In this document: one piece after another, positions 35,259 through 43,547 of the stretch
Layout: each line of letters begins with the position of its first letter
Numbering within the stretch: position 1 is the first letter of the stretch
From: Morganella psychrotolerans
GTDB lineage: Bacteria > Pseudomonadota > Gammaproteobacteria > Enterobacterales > Enterobacteriaceae
Assembly: GCF_001676055.1 (NCBI RefSeq)
Contig: NZ_LZEX01000034.1
Coordinates: 124,001 to 188,000 of the forward strand
Reading direction: 5' to 3'
DNA length: 64,000 nt
Notes under the pieces: generated by a model
Seen by the model: the letters and a program-made list of their open reading frames with translations, nothing else
Database searches by the model: none
What the model was told of the DNA's origin: nothing
Program-made: the position numbers and the translations under genes

Positions 35259-36962
35259 TTAAGCGGCATTCAGCCGGAGGGCTTCCAGACGGCGCATATC
35301 GAAATCGCCAAGACCGATAGTGAGCGTGGTGGTGACCGGTCCCGGCCATACATCGGTATCCATAGCCTGGCGGATATCACGCAGGGTCTGCTTGTACTCC
35401 AGGCGCCCGAGCTCCAGTAAATCCGGTGAGGCTTCGACTACCGCGACCCAGTTGTAATTTTCATCTTTGTTGACGAATATCCAGAAGAACTGGTCGAGCT
35501 CCGCGATATCGCAATACATGGCAGCGCTGACGTGGTAATCACGATTGAAGATTTCCCGGCGGATCATGGCTTCTATCGCATCCTGCTTAAAACGTCCGAG
35601 CGATACGGATTTCAGGTCGAACCCGATACGGCTGTCCGTGGTGGATATTTCAAGGTCAGGGCGGACACGGACTTCAATACCGGTATCTTCATCAATGCCG
35701 TAATAGCTGACTTCCACGGCGCGACCGGGATGGTTAATCAGAGGCTTGATTTCAGGGTGCTCATACACCGCCTGCTGCATGGCTTTACCGAGCGCCAACT
35801 GCCCGTCATAAATCCGGATGCGGGATCCGTCAGCCTGCCACGCCTGCATTAATTCATCAGCGAAAACCGCTTCCGGGTATGCCGCTTTAATGCTTTGTGC
35901 CAGGTCTTCTTTTTTACCTGAGGTTTTAACCGGCTCCGGCTTGCTGCGTTCAGCGTCAACCAGCTCCTGATTAATCTCCGCAAGCTGCTCTAACAGCGCT
36001 TCACGACTGCCGGATGTTTTCAGCGGCACCGGCAGGGTGTTGTTGTAAGTCTTGATACAGGCTTTCATTGCGGCAGCGGTATGTTTTTCATGCTCAGGAA
36101 TGGTACAGAAAGCATCCGGCAGTGATACATACAGACTGCCGATTTCATCAACAGAGCCTGACAGCGGGATAGGCTGCGGCAGCGTGGCGTTATGCGCCTC
36201 AATCTCTGCCTTTAGCTGCTCCGGTGTCATAACAGGGACCAACCCGGCGTTATGGCTTTCAATCCATTTCTTCATAGATTCGGTGTTGGTGAATGCGCCA
36301 GCGGGAATGACCGGCTGAAGACTGAATTCTTCATCCAGCTTTTCCGGCTCCAGTACCAGCGTGTGGAACAGACTGCCGAAATCCAGCGCCTCAGAGCGTT
36401 CGCGCTGGATAGCTTTTGTAATGTGGCGGCGGTGGTAATACATCAGGCTGATGCGGGCATCTTTCAGCATGGTGCTGCTGATACCGTTTGATGCGTGGTA
36501 ATCATCGTTGGTGATTTCAGGGTAACGACCAGGCTCAAAGTGCGGCGGCTCAGCGGCTGCCTGACACTCTTGTGTGGTTATCATTTCCTCTGATTCGCCT
36601 GATAGATAAACCGTTTGTTTATCATTTTTTGCAGCAGGAGATACGTCAGCGACACACAGCGATTCAAAATACTGCTTCTTATCGCTGGTGGCAGGGTACT
36701 TATCCATGTTGCTGATGATGTGTGACAGCGCAGCAATGCACTGATCATCAGGCAGTGACTGTAAACAGGTTGATGATGTCGCGGCGATGCCGACACGGAA
36801 AACAATGTTGTCGTATTTCGCCAGCTCAGGTTTGGCTTTATCACCGTTGATGCGGGCAATCAGGTCATTCAGTTCCTGAGCAGGAAAGGTATCACCTGTG
36901 CAGGAAGATAAAATTGCCGCGGCTAAATTAGCGTCCATACGTTCTTTATTGGTTGCTGCCAT
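35259..36962 (-). CDS. RecE/exonuclease VIII-like nuclease
   Basis: 567 aa from the ATG at 36962 (AGGTGA five bases before; a GTG nine bases upstream is less likely). The N-terminal third is divergent. From about residue 145 it matches the PD-(D/E)XK exonuclease domain: PEITNDDYHASNGISSTMLK, SEALDFGSLFHTLVLEP, then VRVRPDLEI and FDLKSVSLG supplying the catalytic D and D-x-K, and RDYHVSAAMYCDI. It should resect 5' strands for RecT. The first 17 bases overlap the 52-aa gene. Confidence 0.83.
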   Translation of the reverse strand: MAATNKERMDANLAAAILSSCTGDTFPAQELNDLIARINGDKAKPELAKYDNIVFRVGIAATSSTCLQSLPDDQCIAALSHIISNMDKYPATSDKKQYFESLCVADVSPAAKNDKQTVYLSGESEEMITTQECQAAAEPPHFEPGRYPEITNDDYHASNGISSTMLKDARISLMYYHRRHITKAIQRERSEALDFGSLFHTLVLEPEKLDEEFSLQPVIPAGAFTNTESMKKWIESHNAGLVPVMTPEQLKAEIEAHNATLPQPIPLSGSVDEIGSLYVSLPDAFCTIPEHEKHTAAAMKACIKTYNNTLPVPLKTSGSREALLEQLAEINQELVDAERSKPEPVKTSGKKEDLAQSIKAAYPEAVFADELMQAWQADGSRIRIYDGQLALGKAMQQAVYEHPEIKPLINHPGRAVEVSYYGIDEDTGIEVRVRPDLEISTTDSRIGFDLKSVSLGRFKQDAIEAMIRREIFNRDYHVSAAMYCDIAELDQFFWIFVNKDENYNWVAVVEASPDLLELGRLEYKQTLRDIRQAMDTDVWPGPVTTTLTIGLGDFDMRRLEALRLNAA

Positions 36963-37104
36963 TTTCTTCACCTATAAGTTGTTCTGTCCGTGCGGCTGTT
37001 TTGGTGGTGTAAGCCCACTTAACGCCGTCAAGAAATGATGAGAACTGCTGTTGCTTGCCGCACACGATAAAGATGTGCAGTCCGTTAAGAATAAAAAATG
37101 TCAT
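36946..37104 (-). CDS. First gene of the leftward early operon, 52 aa
   Basis: The frame MTFFILNGLHIFIVCGK... has GGTGG seven bases before the ATG and overlaps the start of the recE-like gene by 17 bases, so translation is coupled. An N-terminal hydrophobic patch is followed by a polar helix. No family is recognised. Being first after the operator-controlled promoter, it is in the place where lambdoid phages have N- or Kil-like genes. Confidence 0.55.
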   Translation of the reverse strand: MTFFILNGLHIFIVCGKQQQFSSFLDGVKWAYTTKTAARTEQLIGEENGSNQ

Positions 37105-37283
37105 GTTAACCACCATTTAGATAAACCAACTGTTTATGTTTTGGCGTATAGCAAAACCGGCGTAAATCGCCAGCTCATAGTATTTTCACGTTCCGATCCC
37201 GCATTCCGGTTTTACGGGTTAGCGCGGACATTCTGCTGCATCAGAATTAAGGGTTGTGTTGCAGTTTTTATTGTTAAAGAGCG

Positions 37284-37298
37284 TGACCAATCTGGTCA
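37284..37298 (-). promoter_or_regulatory. Leftward early promoter (PL) with repressor operator
   Basis: TGACCA-ATC-TGGTCA is a perfect 6-bp inverted repeat. On the minus strand its first arm forms part of a -35 (TTGACC); 17-18 bases later AACAAT/TAACAA could serve as -10. The same 15-base pattern TGACC-N4-TGGT recurs twice between repressor and Cro-like genes. The region 37105-37384 otherwise holds no gene. Confidence 0.75.
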
Positions 37299-37384
37299 AC
37301 TTGAGATAAATAATAACCCACAACAGAACGATGTCAACAGTAAAAAACAATAAAAGATAAACAAACTGATCATGATTGTGACGT

Positions 37385-37408
37385 AAAAAAGCCAGCACAA
37401 GGCTGGCT
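37385..37408 (-). terminator. Terminator of the repressor gene
   Basis: On the minus strand AGCCAGC and GCTGGCT form a perfect 7-bp stem with a 5-base loop, followed by six T. It lies 24 bases beyond the repressor stop and shields the PL region from repressor transcription. Confidence 0.85.
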
Positions 37409-37431
37409 GATTCTGTATCTGTCTGAGTTTA

Positions 37432-38022
37432 TTACCGGTTTTTCTTTATGATGAACTCAATGAAGTCCTGAATCTGTTCTTTTTCAGCCGGTGACAGGGC
37501 GGCGTACCGCTTCTGGTCATACTTGATGACATCAGTGTCATTGGACGGGATCAGTAGTTCATAGGCTTTGCGTCCGAGCGCTTTGGCGATTGAATCCACG
37601 CTATCCACTGTGGCACAGGTTTCATTCTTCACGATACGGTTAATCGTGGACTGCCCGAGCCCGCTCCTGACGGATAGTTGAGTCTGTGATTTTATGCCGT
37701 CCGTCAGCATAAAGGTGCTGATGTTATCCGCCAGTATTGCGCCGATCTCGGTCGGGGAATAAATCTCTTCTGTGCTTTCCGCCGGCCGGTTGTAATGGTC
37801 GGTATCCATCCAGTATTTCTGCACCCGCGTGATGTGCTCAATCTTGCGGGCAACCGCATCACTGATATTGCGGTGACTCTTCAAATCGGATGATGAAAGG
37901 TAGCGGGAAATGATATTCGGGGCGAACCCCAGCGCATCCGCCAGTGCTTTCTGTCTGCCGTCGTAATACTTCTCCAGGATGAAGATGAGGTTATCTCTCC
38001 TTATCTCATTGATGTTTTTCAT
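37432..38022 (-). CDS. Prophage repressor with two helix-turn-helix-like regions
   Basis: 196 aa from the ATG at 38022 (AGG eight bases before it); a start at 38073 would add 17 residues without a binding site. The N-terminal part has a helix-turn-helix (QKALADALGFAPNIISRYLS). A second XRE-like one lies in the C-terminal half (KSQTQLSVRSGLGQSTINRI), followed by VDSIAKALGRKAYELL. No LexA-type Ser/Lys peptidase domain is visible, so induction probably does not use RecA-driven self-cleavage; an antirepressor is the expected alternative and an ORF6N gene is present at 62.6 kb. Confidence 0.82.
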   Translation of the reverse strand: MKNINEIRRDNLIFILEKYYDGRQKALADALGFAPNIISRYLSSSDLKSHRNISDAVARKIEHITRVQKYWMDTDHYNRPAESTEEIYSPTEIGAILADNISTFMLTDGIKSQTQLSVRSGLGQSTINRIVKNETCATVDSVDSIAKALGRKAYELLIPSNDTDVIKYDQKRYAALSPAEKEQIQDFIEFIIKKNR

Positions 38023-38085
38023 ATGGGCTGCCTGATTAAAATGTATTCGTAAATGTTTATCTGATTCTGCCATTAAACAGAATCA

Positions 38086-38116
38086 TGACCTTGTTGGTAA
38101 ATGACCATGTTGGTTA
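38086..38116. promoter_or_regulatory. Two repressor operators between repressor and Cro-like gene
   Basis: TGACCTTGTTGGTAA (38086-38100) and TGACCATGTTGGTTA (38102-38116) are near-identical 15-mers one base apart. A rightward promoter TTGTTG (38091) -18- TATTAT (38115) and a leftward TTTACC-TTTAAT pair overlap them, so one protein can switch both directions. Confidence 0.78.
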
Positions 38117-38153
38117 TTATTCTCAGAATGTTTAATAACGGAACAGGAAAAAT

Positions 38154-38375
38154 ATGGAATATTTCGATTTTCATGCATTCTGGAATGGGCTTAACAAAGA
38201 AGATCGTGTTGCATTCGCGGAAAAAGCGGGGTTAACCGTCGGTTATATCAGGTCACACCTGAGCTATGCCCGCAGGCAGCCGGGACTGCGCACCATCAAC
38301 CGGTTACACCAGGCATGTATTGATCATGGCGTAACCGTAACAACAGAGGGGCTGATACGGTTCTTCACCCGCTGA
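38154..38375 (+). CDS. Cro-like DNA-binding protein
   Basis: 73 aa. Residues 5-55 (DFHAFWNGLNKEDRVAFAEKAG, then TVGYIRSHLSYARRQPGL) form the helix-turn-helix of small Cro-like phage regulators in which a YI-H-L recognition helix follows AGLTVG. It has AGGA six bases before the ATG and is the first rightward gene after the double operator. It should compete with the repressor for those sites. Confidence 0.75.
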   Translation: MEYFDFHAFWNGLNKEDRVAFAEKAGLTVGYIRSHLSYARRQPGLRTINRLHQACIDHGVTVTTEGLIRFFTR

Positions 38376-38380
38376 ATATC

Positions 38381-38410
38381 AAAGGCCGCGCACTGCGGTC
38401 TTTTTCTTTT
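38381..38410 (+). terminator. Terminator after the Cro-like gene
   Basis: AGGCCGC and GCGGTCT form a 7-bp stem (one G-U) with a 5-base loop, followed by TTTTTCTTTT. It separates the Cro-like gene from replication genes, so rightward early transcription must pass it or restart. Confidence 0.75.
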
Positions 38411-38505
38411 CTGGTTATTTTTGATAAACAATTACGCATTTATGGTTGATCTATTTTAAAAATTTGGATAGCATTTACACATACACATAATTAAGCGGGG
38501 TAATA

Positions 38506-38691
38506 ATGGAGATTATCAGCAGGAAAGAGGCTGCCTCGAAAGGGCTGAGTAAGTTTTTTACGGGCAAAAAATGCAAAAACGGTCATCTTGCAGCGCGTTA
38601 CGTCTGTAACGGTGTGTGCGTTACCTGCAATTTTGAAAACTCGACAGTCTATCGCTCTGTGTTAAAGCAGTTAATCAACAGTGCTAAGTGA
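38506..38691 (+). CDS. Small zinc-finger-like phage protein
   Basis: 61 aa. Cysteines and histidine in [16 protein letters not shown] and VCVTCNFEN form a CxxxH...C...CxxC metal-binding pattern. This short module is frequent in phage early regions, sometimes as a degenerate HNH-type zinc part. GGGG lies before the ATG. Its end lies 12 bases before the ATG of the replication initiator gene. Confidence 0.6.
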   Translation: MEIISRKEAASKGLSKFFTGKKCKNGHLAARYVCNGVCVTCNFENSTVYRSVLKQLINSAK

Positions 38692-38702
38692 GTGGTGCTT
38701 TT

Positions 38703-39728
38703 ATGCGTGACTACGGAAAAGTGTCCCCGCAATTCTGGATAGGTAAGACGGGCAAGGAGATCAGGGAAAAGGGATATGAAGCTCTTATTGTTTCTATGTA
38801 TCTGCTGACAAATCCTCACGCCAATATGACGGGAATGTATTACCTCCCGGTTATTTATATGGCGCATGAGACGGGGCTTGGTCTTGAAGGGGCTTCAAAG
38901 GGGCTTCGAAGGTGCATTGAAGCCGGTTTTTGCCACTATGACGAAGGTGCGGAAGTTGTCTGGGTCATTGAAATGGCGAAATACCAAATTGCACCCATGC
39001 TGAAAGCGTCAGATAACCGGTGCATCGGCATACAAAGAGAGTATGACAGCCAACCTAAAAATCAATTTTTATCAATGTTTTATGAGAAATACAAAGACTG
39101 CTTTCATATGACGTCTGAGAGGAAACCATCAGAGAAAAAAGCAAGGGTCTCCGAAGCCCCTTGCAAGCCCCTCGGAAGCCAAGAGCAAGATCAGGAACAA
39201 GAACATAAAACAACTCTCTCAGGCGTGCGTGGAGAAAATTTTGTCCCTGCTCCTGACGGGGAAGATCCACCGGTAGAAAATTGGCCGGATTATCCCGGTA
39301 AATTCGTAATGACCGGTCACTGGCAGCCGGATCCTGATTTCACCCGCAAAGCGGCACAGTGGGGCGTGATACTGACTGAGCCGTACCGGTCTGAGGAACT
39401 GGCGGAATTTATCACGTACTGGCAGGCGGAAGGGAAAGCCAAGCACCATGCACAGTGGGAAATGGCGTTCGCCAAGAGTATCAGACAGCAGCGTATGAAA
39501 ATCAACGGGGTAAAAAATGGAACAGAGAAAAGCAATCAGGCCGGTGACCAATTCGCCGGAAAATCAAAAGCCATGCGGGAGTTCTTACAGAGCGTCCACG
39601 ACAGACACGGACCAGATGCTGTTACAGCTCTGGTGGAAAATGATCGAGTTGTACGGCGAGAAATGGACCAGGAAGAACAACACGGAACCGTCATCGATGT
39701 GGAAGCGGGCGACCGGCGGATTGAATGA
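38703..39728 (+). CDS. Replication initiator with DnaT-like domain
   Basis: 341 aa from the ATG at 38703; a GTG at 38688 would add five residues. The N-terminal winged-helix-like part has [20 protein letters not shown] and [19 protein letters not shown], as in phage O-type initiators. After a polar linker (about 130-195) comes a DnaT-like single-strand-binding domain (about 200-275) with [20 protein letters not shown] and [13 protein letters not shown]. It probably loads at an origin with the P-like protein whose gene starts inside its 3' end, overlapping by 212 bases. No iteron origin was recognised. Confidence 0.78.
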   Translation: MRDYGKVSPQFWIGKTGKEIREKGYEALIVSMYLLTNPHANMTGMYYLPVIYMAHETGLGLEGASKGLRRCIEAGFCHYDEGAEVVWVIEMAKYQIAPMLKASDNRCIGIQREYDSQPKNQFLSMFYEKYKDCFHMTSERKPSEKKARVSEAPCKPLGSQEQDQEQEHKTTLSGVRGENFVPAPDGEDPPVENWPDYPGKFVMTGHWQPDPDFTRKAAQWGVILTEPYRSEELAEFITYWQAEGKAKHHAQWEMAFAKSIRQQRMKINGVKNGTEKSNQAGDQFAGKSKAMREFLQSVHDRHGPDAVTALVENDRVVRREMDQEEQHGTVIDVEAGDRRIE

Positions 39729-40170
39729 CAGCCAGTTTGAGATGATCTTCACGTTCTGCGTTGATCGCTGCATGAACGGCAATCCGTGGCCACCGGAACT
39801 GTCAGATGTGATTGTGATGTTGTCCGATAAGCTGGTGGACCAGAACGCATTCGGGATCCCGTTTGACGACATGCTGCGTGATTTTCAGAAGTATCAGGCA
39901 AATCGTAATAACTACCGTAGTGCTGAAATGTACCCGTTCCGGCATCCGGTGCAGTACTGGATCTTCACAGAGCTGAGAACCAAGGTGTACGACCTGCGGC
40001 TGACAGAGCCGGAAGTTGAGAAACGTCTGGCGAAGATGATTCGGCAGTGGGCTGAGCGTGTCGCTAAGGGCGAACAGATACCACGTCCGACACTGCGGGT
40101 GGAAGATAAAACCCGTCCGCCTCTGGCATGGATGGAAATGCTTGAGAGAGCTAAACAACGATCTGCATAA
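39517..40170 (+). CDS. Lambda P-like helicase loader
   Basis: 217 aa. The core (about 30-175) fits the phage P family: [57 protein letters not shown], and a [15 protein letters not shown] region. P proteins take the host helicase DnaB to the initiator. A GGGG six bases before the ATG at 39517 supports the long start, which makes a 212-base overlap with the initiator gene in another frame; an alternative start is the ATG at 39616. Confidence 0.78.
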   Translation: MEQRKAIRPVTNSPENQKPCGSSYRASTTDTDQMLLQLWWKMIELYGEKWTRKNNTEPSSMWKRATGGLNDSQFEMIFTFCVDRCMNGNPWPPELSDVIVMLSDKLVDQNAFGIPFDDMLRDFQKYQANRNNYRSAEMYPFRHPVQYWIFTELRTKVYDLRLTEPEVEKRLAKMIRQWAERVAKGEQIPRPTLRVEDKTRPPLAWMEMLERAKQRSA

Positions 40171-40222
40171 GGGTTTAACGTTATCAAAATGCAAGCCAGC
40201 ACAACACAGTGAGGTTTTAACT

Positions 40223-40330
40223 ATGTGGTCAGTACGTTTTCATTATATCGGGTTTAAAGTGCCTCACAATGGGTTGCAGGACGTTTCTGATGTATATCTC
40301 AATCAGGTATTTTTATGCTTGAAAAGATAA
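40223..40330 (+). CDS. 35-aa phage microprotein
   Basis: The frame MWSVRFHYIGFKVPHNG... has GAGG eight bases before the ATG. It fills the gap between the P-like gene and the next gene. It is basic and aromatic-rich. No family is recognised. Confidence 0.5.
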   Translation: MWSVRFHYIGFKVPHNGLQDVSDVYLNQVFLCLKR

Positions 40331-40376
40331 ACAATGTGTTTATATTGACCTGTAAGGTAATTACCACGGGGGCTAT

Positions 40377-40799
40377 ATGCGGGTTCAGGATTATATCGTG
40401 CGTGTCCTGGAGGTTGAGCAGAATCTCACCACGCGGCAACTGACGGACGCCATCCGGAAAGACTGCAAGCGAAACATCGGCATATCGTCAGTGCGCTATG
40501 CGCTCGACCAGCTTCACCGCTGGGGTGTGATAGGTCGCAGGCGGGATTCGTATAACTTCATCCACTGGCTGCGGTATGACTACCGGGAAGGGCTTGAAAA
40601 TCAGGCACAGACCCGGCGGGAGAATATCGCAAAGGCATTCCGGCGCAGCCATGAGCGCAGTGAGGCGACAGCATCAAAGCCGCGTGTGACTGAGCGAAAG
40701 CCATGTGAGCGCCGTCCGATTGAGCAGACTGGCGAACCGGCACGGATGCAGAAACTGTTTGATTCACTGCTGAAAAAGGTCAGAAGCAATGCGGGTTAA
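40377..40799 (+). CDS. Hypothetical phage protein with winged-helix-like N-terminus
   Basis: 140 aa. Residues 1-65 (VEQNLTTRQLTDAIRKD, ISSVRYALDQLHRWGVIGRR) resemble a winged helix. The rest is very basic and polar (KPRVTERKPCERRPIE). It has GGGGG four bases before the ATG and overlaps rusA by 11 bases. A DNA-binding early regulator is likely from the sequence, but there is no named family. Confidence 0.6.
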   Translation: MRVQDYIVRVLEVEQNLTTRQLTDAIRKDCKRNIGISSVRYALDQLHRWGVIGRRRDSYNFIHWLRYDYREGLENQAQTRRENIAKAFRRSHERSEATASKPRVTERKPCERRPIEQTGEPARMQKLFDSLLKKVRSNAG

Positions 40800-41151
40800 T
40801 GAATTTGATATCACACCAATCCCAAAGCCGCGCATGACACAGCGGGATAAGTGGCAGAAACGGCCTGCTGTGTTGCGGTACAGGGCATTCTGTGACGAAG
40901 CCCGGTTACGGGGTGTGGCGCTGCCGGAGTCAGGCGCTGAGATAGTGTTTCAGATGCCGATGCCGAAAAGCTGGTCCGGTATTAAAAGGCGCAGCATGGA
41001 CGGTCAGCCGCACCAGCAGAAGCCGGACGTCGATAACCTGCTCAAAGCCCTGATGGATGCACTGTTTGATGATGATTGCAGGGTCTGGAATGTGGCGGTT
41101 TCCAAGGTCTGGGGTGAGGCAGGAAAGATAACGGTAAGGTTACCGGAGTAA
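40789..41151 (+). CDS. rusA: RusA-family Holliday junction resolvase
   Basis: 120 aa, the family length. KPRMTQRDKWQKRPAVLRYR, MPKSWS and the metal-binding signature KPDVDNLLKALMDALFDDD with its aspartates identify RusA. It cuts Holliday junctions and fits the RecE/RecT recombination module. Its start lies inside the preceding gene, so translation is probably coupled. Confidence 0.9.
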   Translation: MRVNEFDITPIPKPRMTQRDKWQKRPAVLRYRAFCDEARLRGVALPESGAEIVFQMPMPKSWSGIKRRSMDGQPHQQKPDVDNLLKALMDALFDDDCRVWNVAVSKVWGEAGKITVRLPE

Positions 41152-41164
41152 TGGCGAAATCATG

Positions 41165-41231
41165 AACTTATTACCATCAGGTAAGTTTGTGAGCGGGTTA
41201 TTTTATTGGTGAATGATATCGGTAATAAGTT
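41165..41231. repeat. 11-bp perfect inverted repeat in a 205-bp gap
   Basis: AACTTATTACC (41165-41175) and GGTAATAAGTT (41221-41231) are perfect complements separated by 45 bases. Pairing extends outward as TCATG/ATGA with one bulge. The interval 41152-41356 between rusA and the next gene has no credible frame. Confidence 0.6.
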
Positions 41232-41356
41232 ATGAGTTAAAAATCATGCTGTTATGTGTCGATTTTTCTGAGGTATCAATACCGGATTATTAATGATTAT
41301 GTGAGGCGCTGGGTGCATTGCTGCGACCTCATTGATGATGTGGGAGATGTAACACA

Positions 41357-41650
41357 ATGAAATATCCAAAAATAGATGATTTCCACAATGGCATTAAACC
41401 AATGCCGAAGTTGTTCCGGGTTATCAGTGTAGAACTTGACGTTTTGCGCGCTCATTTAGGTTCTGGCGGTGGAGTTATATTTGATTGTGATGATGTCGAA
41501 ATCAGGAAAGTAAGACGGGTTAAACACAATGGCGGCTGGTGCTGGCAGCTGGTCAGAGAGCACAAAGACCAAGAACAGTGGGATTATTGTCTCAATCAAG
41601 ACAGGGAGTGTCTGGATAACCTGAATTGGGAATTTGGTCTGTTCAGATAA
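41357..41650 (+). CDS. Hypothetical phage protein
   Basis: 97 aa and soluble. It contains the stretch GGWCWQLVREHKDQEQWDYC and many aromatics. GGGAG lies 10 bases before the ATG. No family is recognised. It opens the second block of rightward early genes after the inverted repeat. Confidence 0.5.
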   Translation: MKYPKIDDFHNGIKPMPKLFRVISVELDVLRAHLGSGGGVIFDCDDVEIRKVRRVKHNGGWCWQLVREHKDQEQWDYCLNQDRECLDNLNWEFGLFR

Positions 41651-41736
41651 ATAAACAATCGTGACATGTCACGGCGATATTAATTAAAAAATTAACCGCA
41701 AGTGCGGCATAACCTAGGACAGAAGGACTTTTGACT

Positions 41737-42072
41737 ATGGAAATTAAGCAACTTCAGCAGCAGATTCATCAGCAAAACGTAGATGCAGGATGGTGGGATA
41801 ACCCAAGAGAGAAAGGCACATTGCTGTGTCTCATCCATTCTGAAATCAGTGAAGCGATGGAAGGCGAGCGGAAAGACCAGATGGATGAACATCTGCCTCA
41901 CCGAAAGATGGCGGAAGTCGAACTGGCGGACGCGGTAATTCGTATTCTGGATTATGCGCAGGCATTTGGATATGACATTGAAACGGCCATTTCAGAGAAG
42001 CTGGAATACAACAAAAACCGCGCTGACCACAAGCGTGAAAACAGAGCCATGGCGCACGGAAAACAATTTTAG
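41737..42072 (+). CDS. MazG-like nucleotide pyrophosphohydrolase
   Basis: 111 aa from the ATG at 41737 (AAGGA upstream; TTG two codons earlier rejected). The helical metal-binding pattern is visible: LCLIHSEISEAMEGER (ExxE) and KMAEVELADAVIRILD (ExxxD). Members hydrolyse (d)NTPs to monophosphates; in phages they may adjust nucleotide pools or the alarmone level. Target substrate is unknown. Confidence 0.8.
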   Translation: MEIKQLQQQIHQQNVDAGWWDNPREKGTLLCLIHSEISEAMEGERKDQMDEHLPHRKMAEVELADAVIRILDYAQAFGYDIETAISEKLEYNKNRADHKRENRAMAHGKQF

Positions 42073-42081
42073 GAGCTACCA

Positions 42082-42366
42082 ATGGAATGGATTAAGACGA
42101 GTGAGCAACTACCTGAAGCTAAAGAGCGTAATTATCAGGTTATCGCATTGTGCAGGAAAAAATATGTCGGCGGGAATTACGACGGTGAGCCGAAGAAAAC
42201 AATCGTTCAGGATTGGGTTGTCCGCCAGTGGCCTAATAACTTTCTGTACTGGTCAATCATCCCGGCACTGCCACAACCATCGCAGCAGGAAGTGAAGTCG
42301 GCGCTGGAAATAGGTATGTCCCGTTACGCAGGTGCTATGCAGAAACTCGCAGAAGGAGGCGATTAA
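42082..42366 (+). CDS. DUF551-like phage protein
   Basis: 94 aa. It begins MEWIKTSEQLPEAKERNYQV and has WPNNFLYWSIIPALPQP, the typical W-I...LP...V and H/YW--IP pattern of DUF551 in phages. Function is unknown. AGGAG lies six bases before the ATG, and its stop overlaps the next gene's start by one base. Confidence 0.75.
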   Translation: MEWIKTSEQLPEAKERNYQVIALCRKKYVGGNYDGEPKKTIVQDWVVRQWPNNFLYWSIIPALPQPSQQEVKSALEIGMSRYAGAMQKLAEGGD

Positions 42367-42722
42367 TGAAAACCGTAAAAACAAGTGAGCTTTCAGGTCG
42401 GACGCTGGATTGGGCTGTAGCGATGGCAGGCAAACTGAAGGTGTCAATCAATGAGCTTGGCAATGTCTTGGTGAAAGATGAAAGATTTATTGGTGTCTAT
42501 AAGCCATCGGAGCGATGGGGGTTGTGCGGTAAGTTTATTGGGCAGCTATGGATCGAAATATCCGTGGAAGAAATCGATGGTGTTGATTATTGGTATGCAT
42601 CACCGCCTCATCTGGTTGGCGACTATGCAACAGGCAGCACACCGCAGGAAGCAATTTGCCGCGCTGTGGCTATGGTTGAGTTTGGCGACACGGTGGAGAT
42701 TCCGGAGGAGTTACTGAAATGA
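42366..42722 (+). CDS. NinX-like DUF2591 phage protein
   Basis: 118 aa. KTSELSGRTLDWAVAMAG at the start and DYATGSTPQEAICRAVAM near the end are signatures of DUF2591, the family of P22 NinX. Function is unknown. It overlaps both neighbours by one to four bases in a compact block. Confidence 0.8.
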   Translation: MKTVKTSELSGRTLDWAVAMAGKLKVSINELGNVLVKDERFIGVYKPSERWGLCGKFIGQLWIEISVEEIDGVDYWYASPPHLVGDYATGSTPQEAICRAVAMVEFGDTVEIPEELLK

Positions 42723-43150
42723 CCGACGATAAATTCAAAGTATGCATTAATATCATCCGGCAGTGCAGAGAGCTGGATAAATTCACCAATAAAACGGTTG
42801 CTCAGTTGCTGTGCATGTCAGCCTACAGAGTCCGTGGTTACACAAATACGCTTTACAATATCGGCTGCATTAAAAAGATTGGCGGGGTTGCCAGAGGTAG
42901 GACGATAATCCCTGACTTCGTTGTTGCTGACGATGCAATCACCAAGTTGTACCAGTGCATGCGTGAATACACCGGGGAGATTGTGCCGGTAGCTACACAG
43001 CAGCCGGATAAGCCGAGACACATCGAGTTCTGTGGGCGAGTGGTTGAGAAAGCGTATATCGATCCTGAGTTCGGACGGTCGGACATAACGCGGTTTGATT
43101 CGTTGCTGATGGGCGTGCGCGGTCAGCGTGAGGTAACTATCAATGGCTAA
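42719..43150 (+). CDS. Hypothetical phage protein, HTH-like N-terminus
   Basis: 143 aa. Residues about 22-60 (NKTVAQLLCMSAYRVRGYTN, then LYNIGCIKKIGG) resemble a helix-turn-helix followed by a wing. The remainder has no motif. The start overlaps the NinX-like stop (ATGA). It is a candidate DNA-binding regulator of the late region by position only. Confidence 0.5.
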   Translation: MTDDKFKVCINIIRQCRELDKFTNKTVAQLLCMSAYRVRGYTNTLYNIGCIKKIGGVARGRTIIPDFVVADDAITKLYQCMREYTGEIVPVATQQPDKPRHIEFCGRVVEKAYIDPEFGRSDITRFDSLLMGVRGQREVTING

Positions 43151-43490
43151 AACCCCGACAGAACGCAAAGCAGCACAGCGTAAACGCCAGCGTAGCGCTG
43201 GTATGATAACCCCGCAGTGGCAGATTGAAGCCGAAGAGCACGAGATGATCAAACGCAACTGTGCGCTGCGCCGTCCCGGTCGTGAGCCATACGATGAAGC
43301 CGAGTACATTCAGATGCTGATACGCAACGACGATGCACGGCTTAAGCGTGAGATTGCTGAACTATCAAAGCGCTGCTGTGGTAAGTGCGGCGATGCGCTG
43401 CCGGTCACTGAGTGCTGTTTTTCAGGTGATGCCGAATGCTGGAATACAAGAGGGTGGCATGAGGTTAAACTCAGGGTGGTTGACAAATAA
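43143..43490 (+). CDS. Hypothetical phage protein with Cys-rich C-terminus
   Basis: 115 aa. A basic N-terminus (TERKAAQRKRQRSAGM) precedes a Cys-rich end (RCCGKCGDALPVTECC, then ECW) that could bind zinc. It overlaps the previous gene by eight bases. No family is recognised. As the last sizeable early gene before the packaging genes it holds the place of an antiterminator, without sequence support for that role. Confidence 0.5.
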   Translation: MAKTPTERKAAQRKRQRSAGMITPQWQIEAEEHEMIKRNCALRRPGREPYDEAEYIQMLIRNDDARLKREIAELSKRCCGKCGDALPVTECCFSGDAECWNTRGWHEVKLRVVDK

Positions 43491-43547
43491 CAGGTAAAAC
43501 TGAAATTTGGTTGACGCGAAAAAATAAACCGCCGGAATGGAGGGTCG

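Noticed and set aside
37051..37353. Rightward 100-codon frame across the PL region
   Set aside because: It overlaps the operator, the leftward promoter and the 52-aa gene, and has no ribosome binding site.
39285..39320. TGACCGGTCA inside the initiator gene as another operator
   Set aside because: The spacing differs from the other sites and it lies within coding sequence without a promoter.
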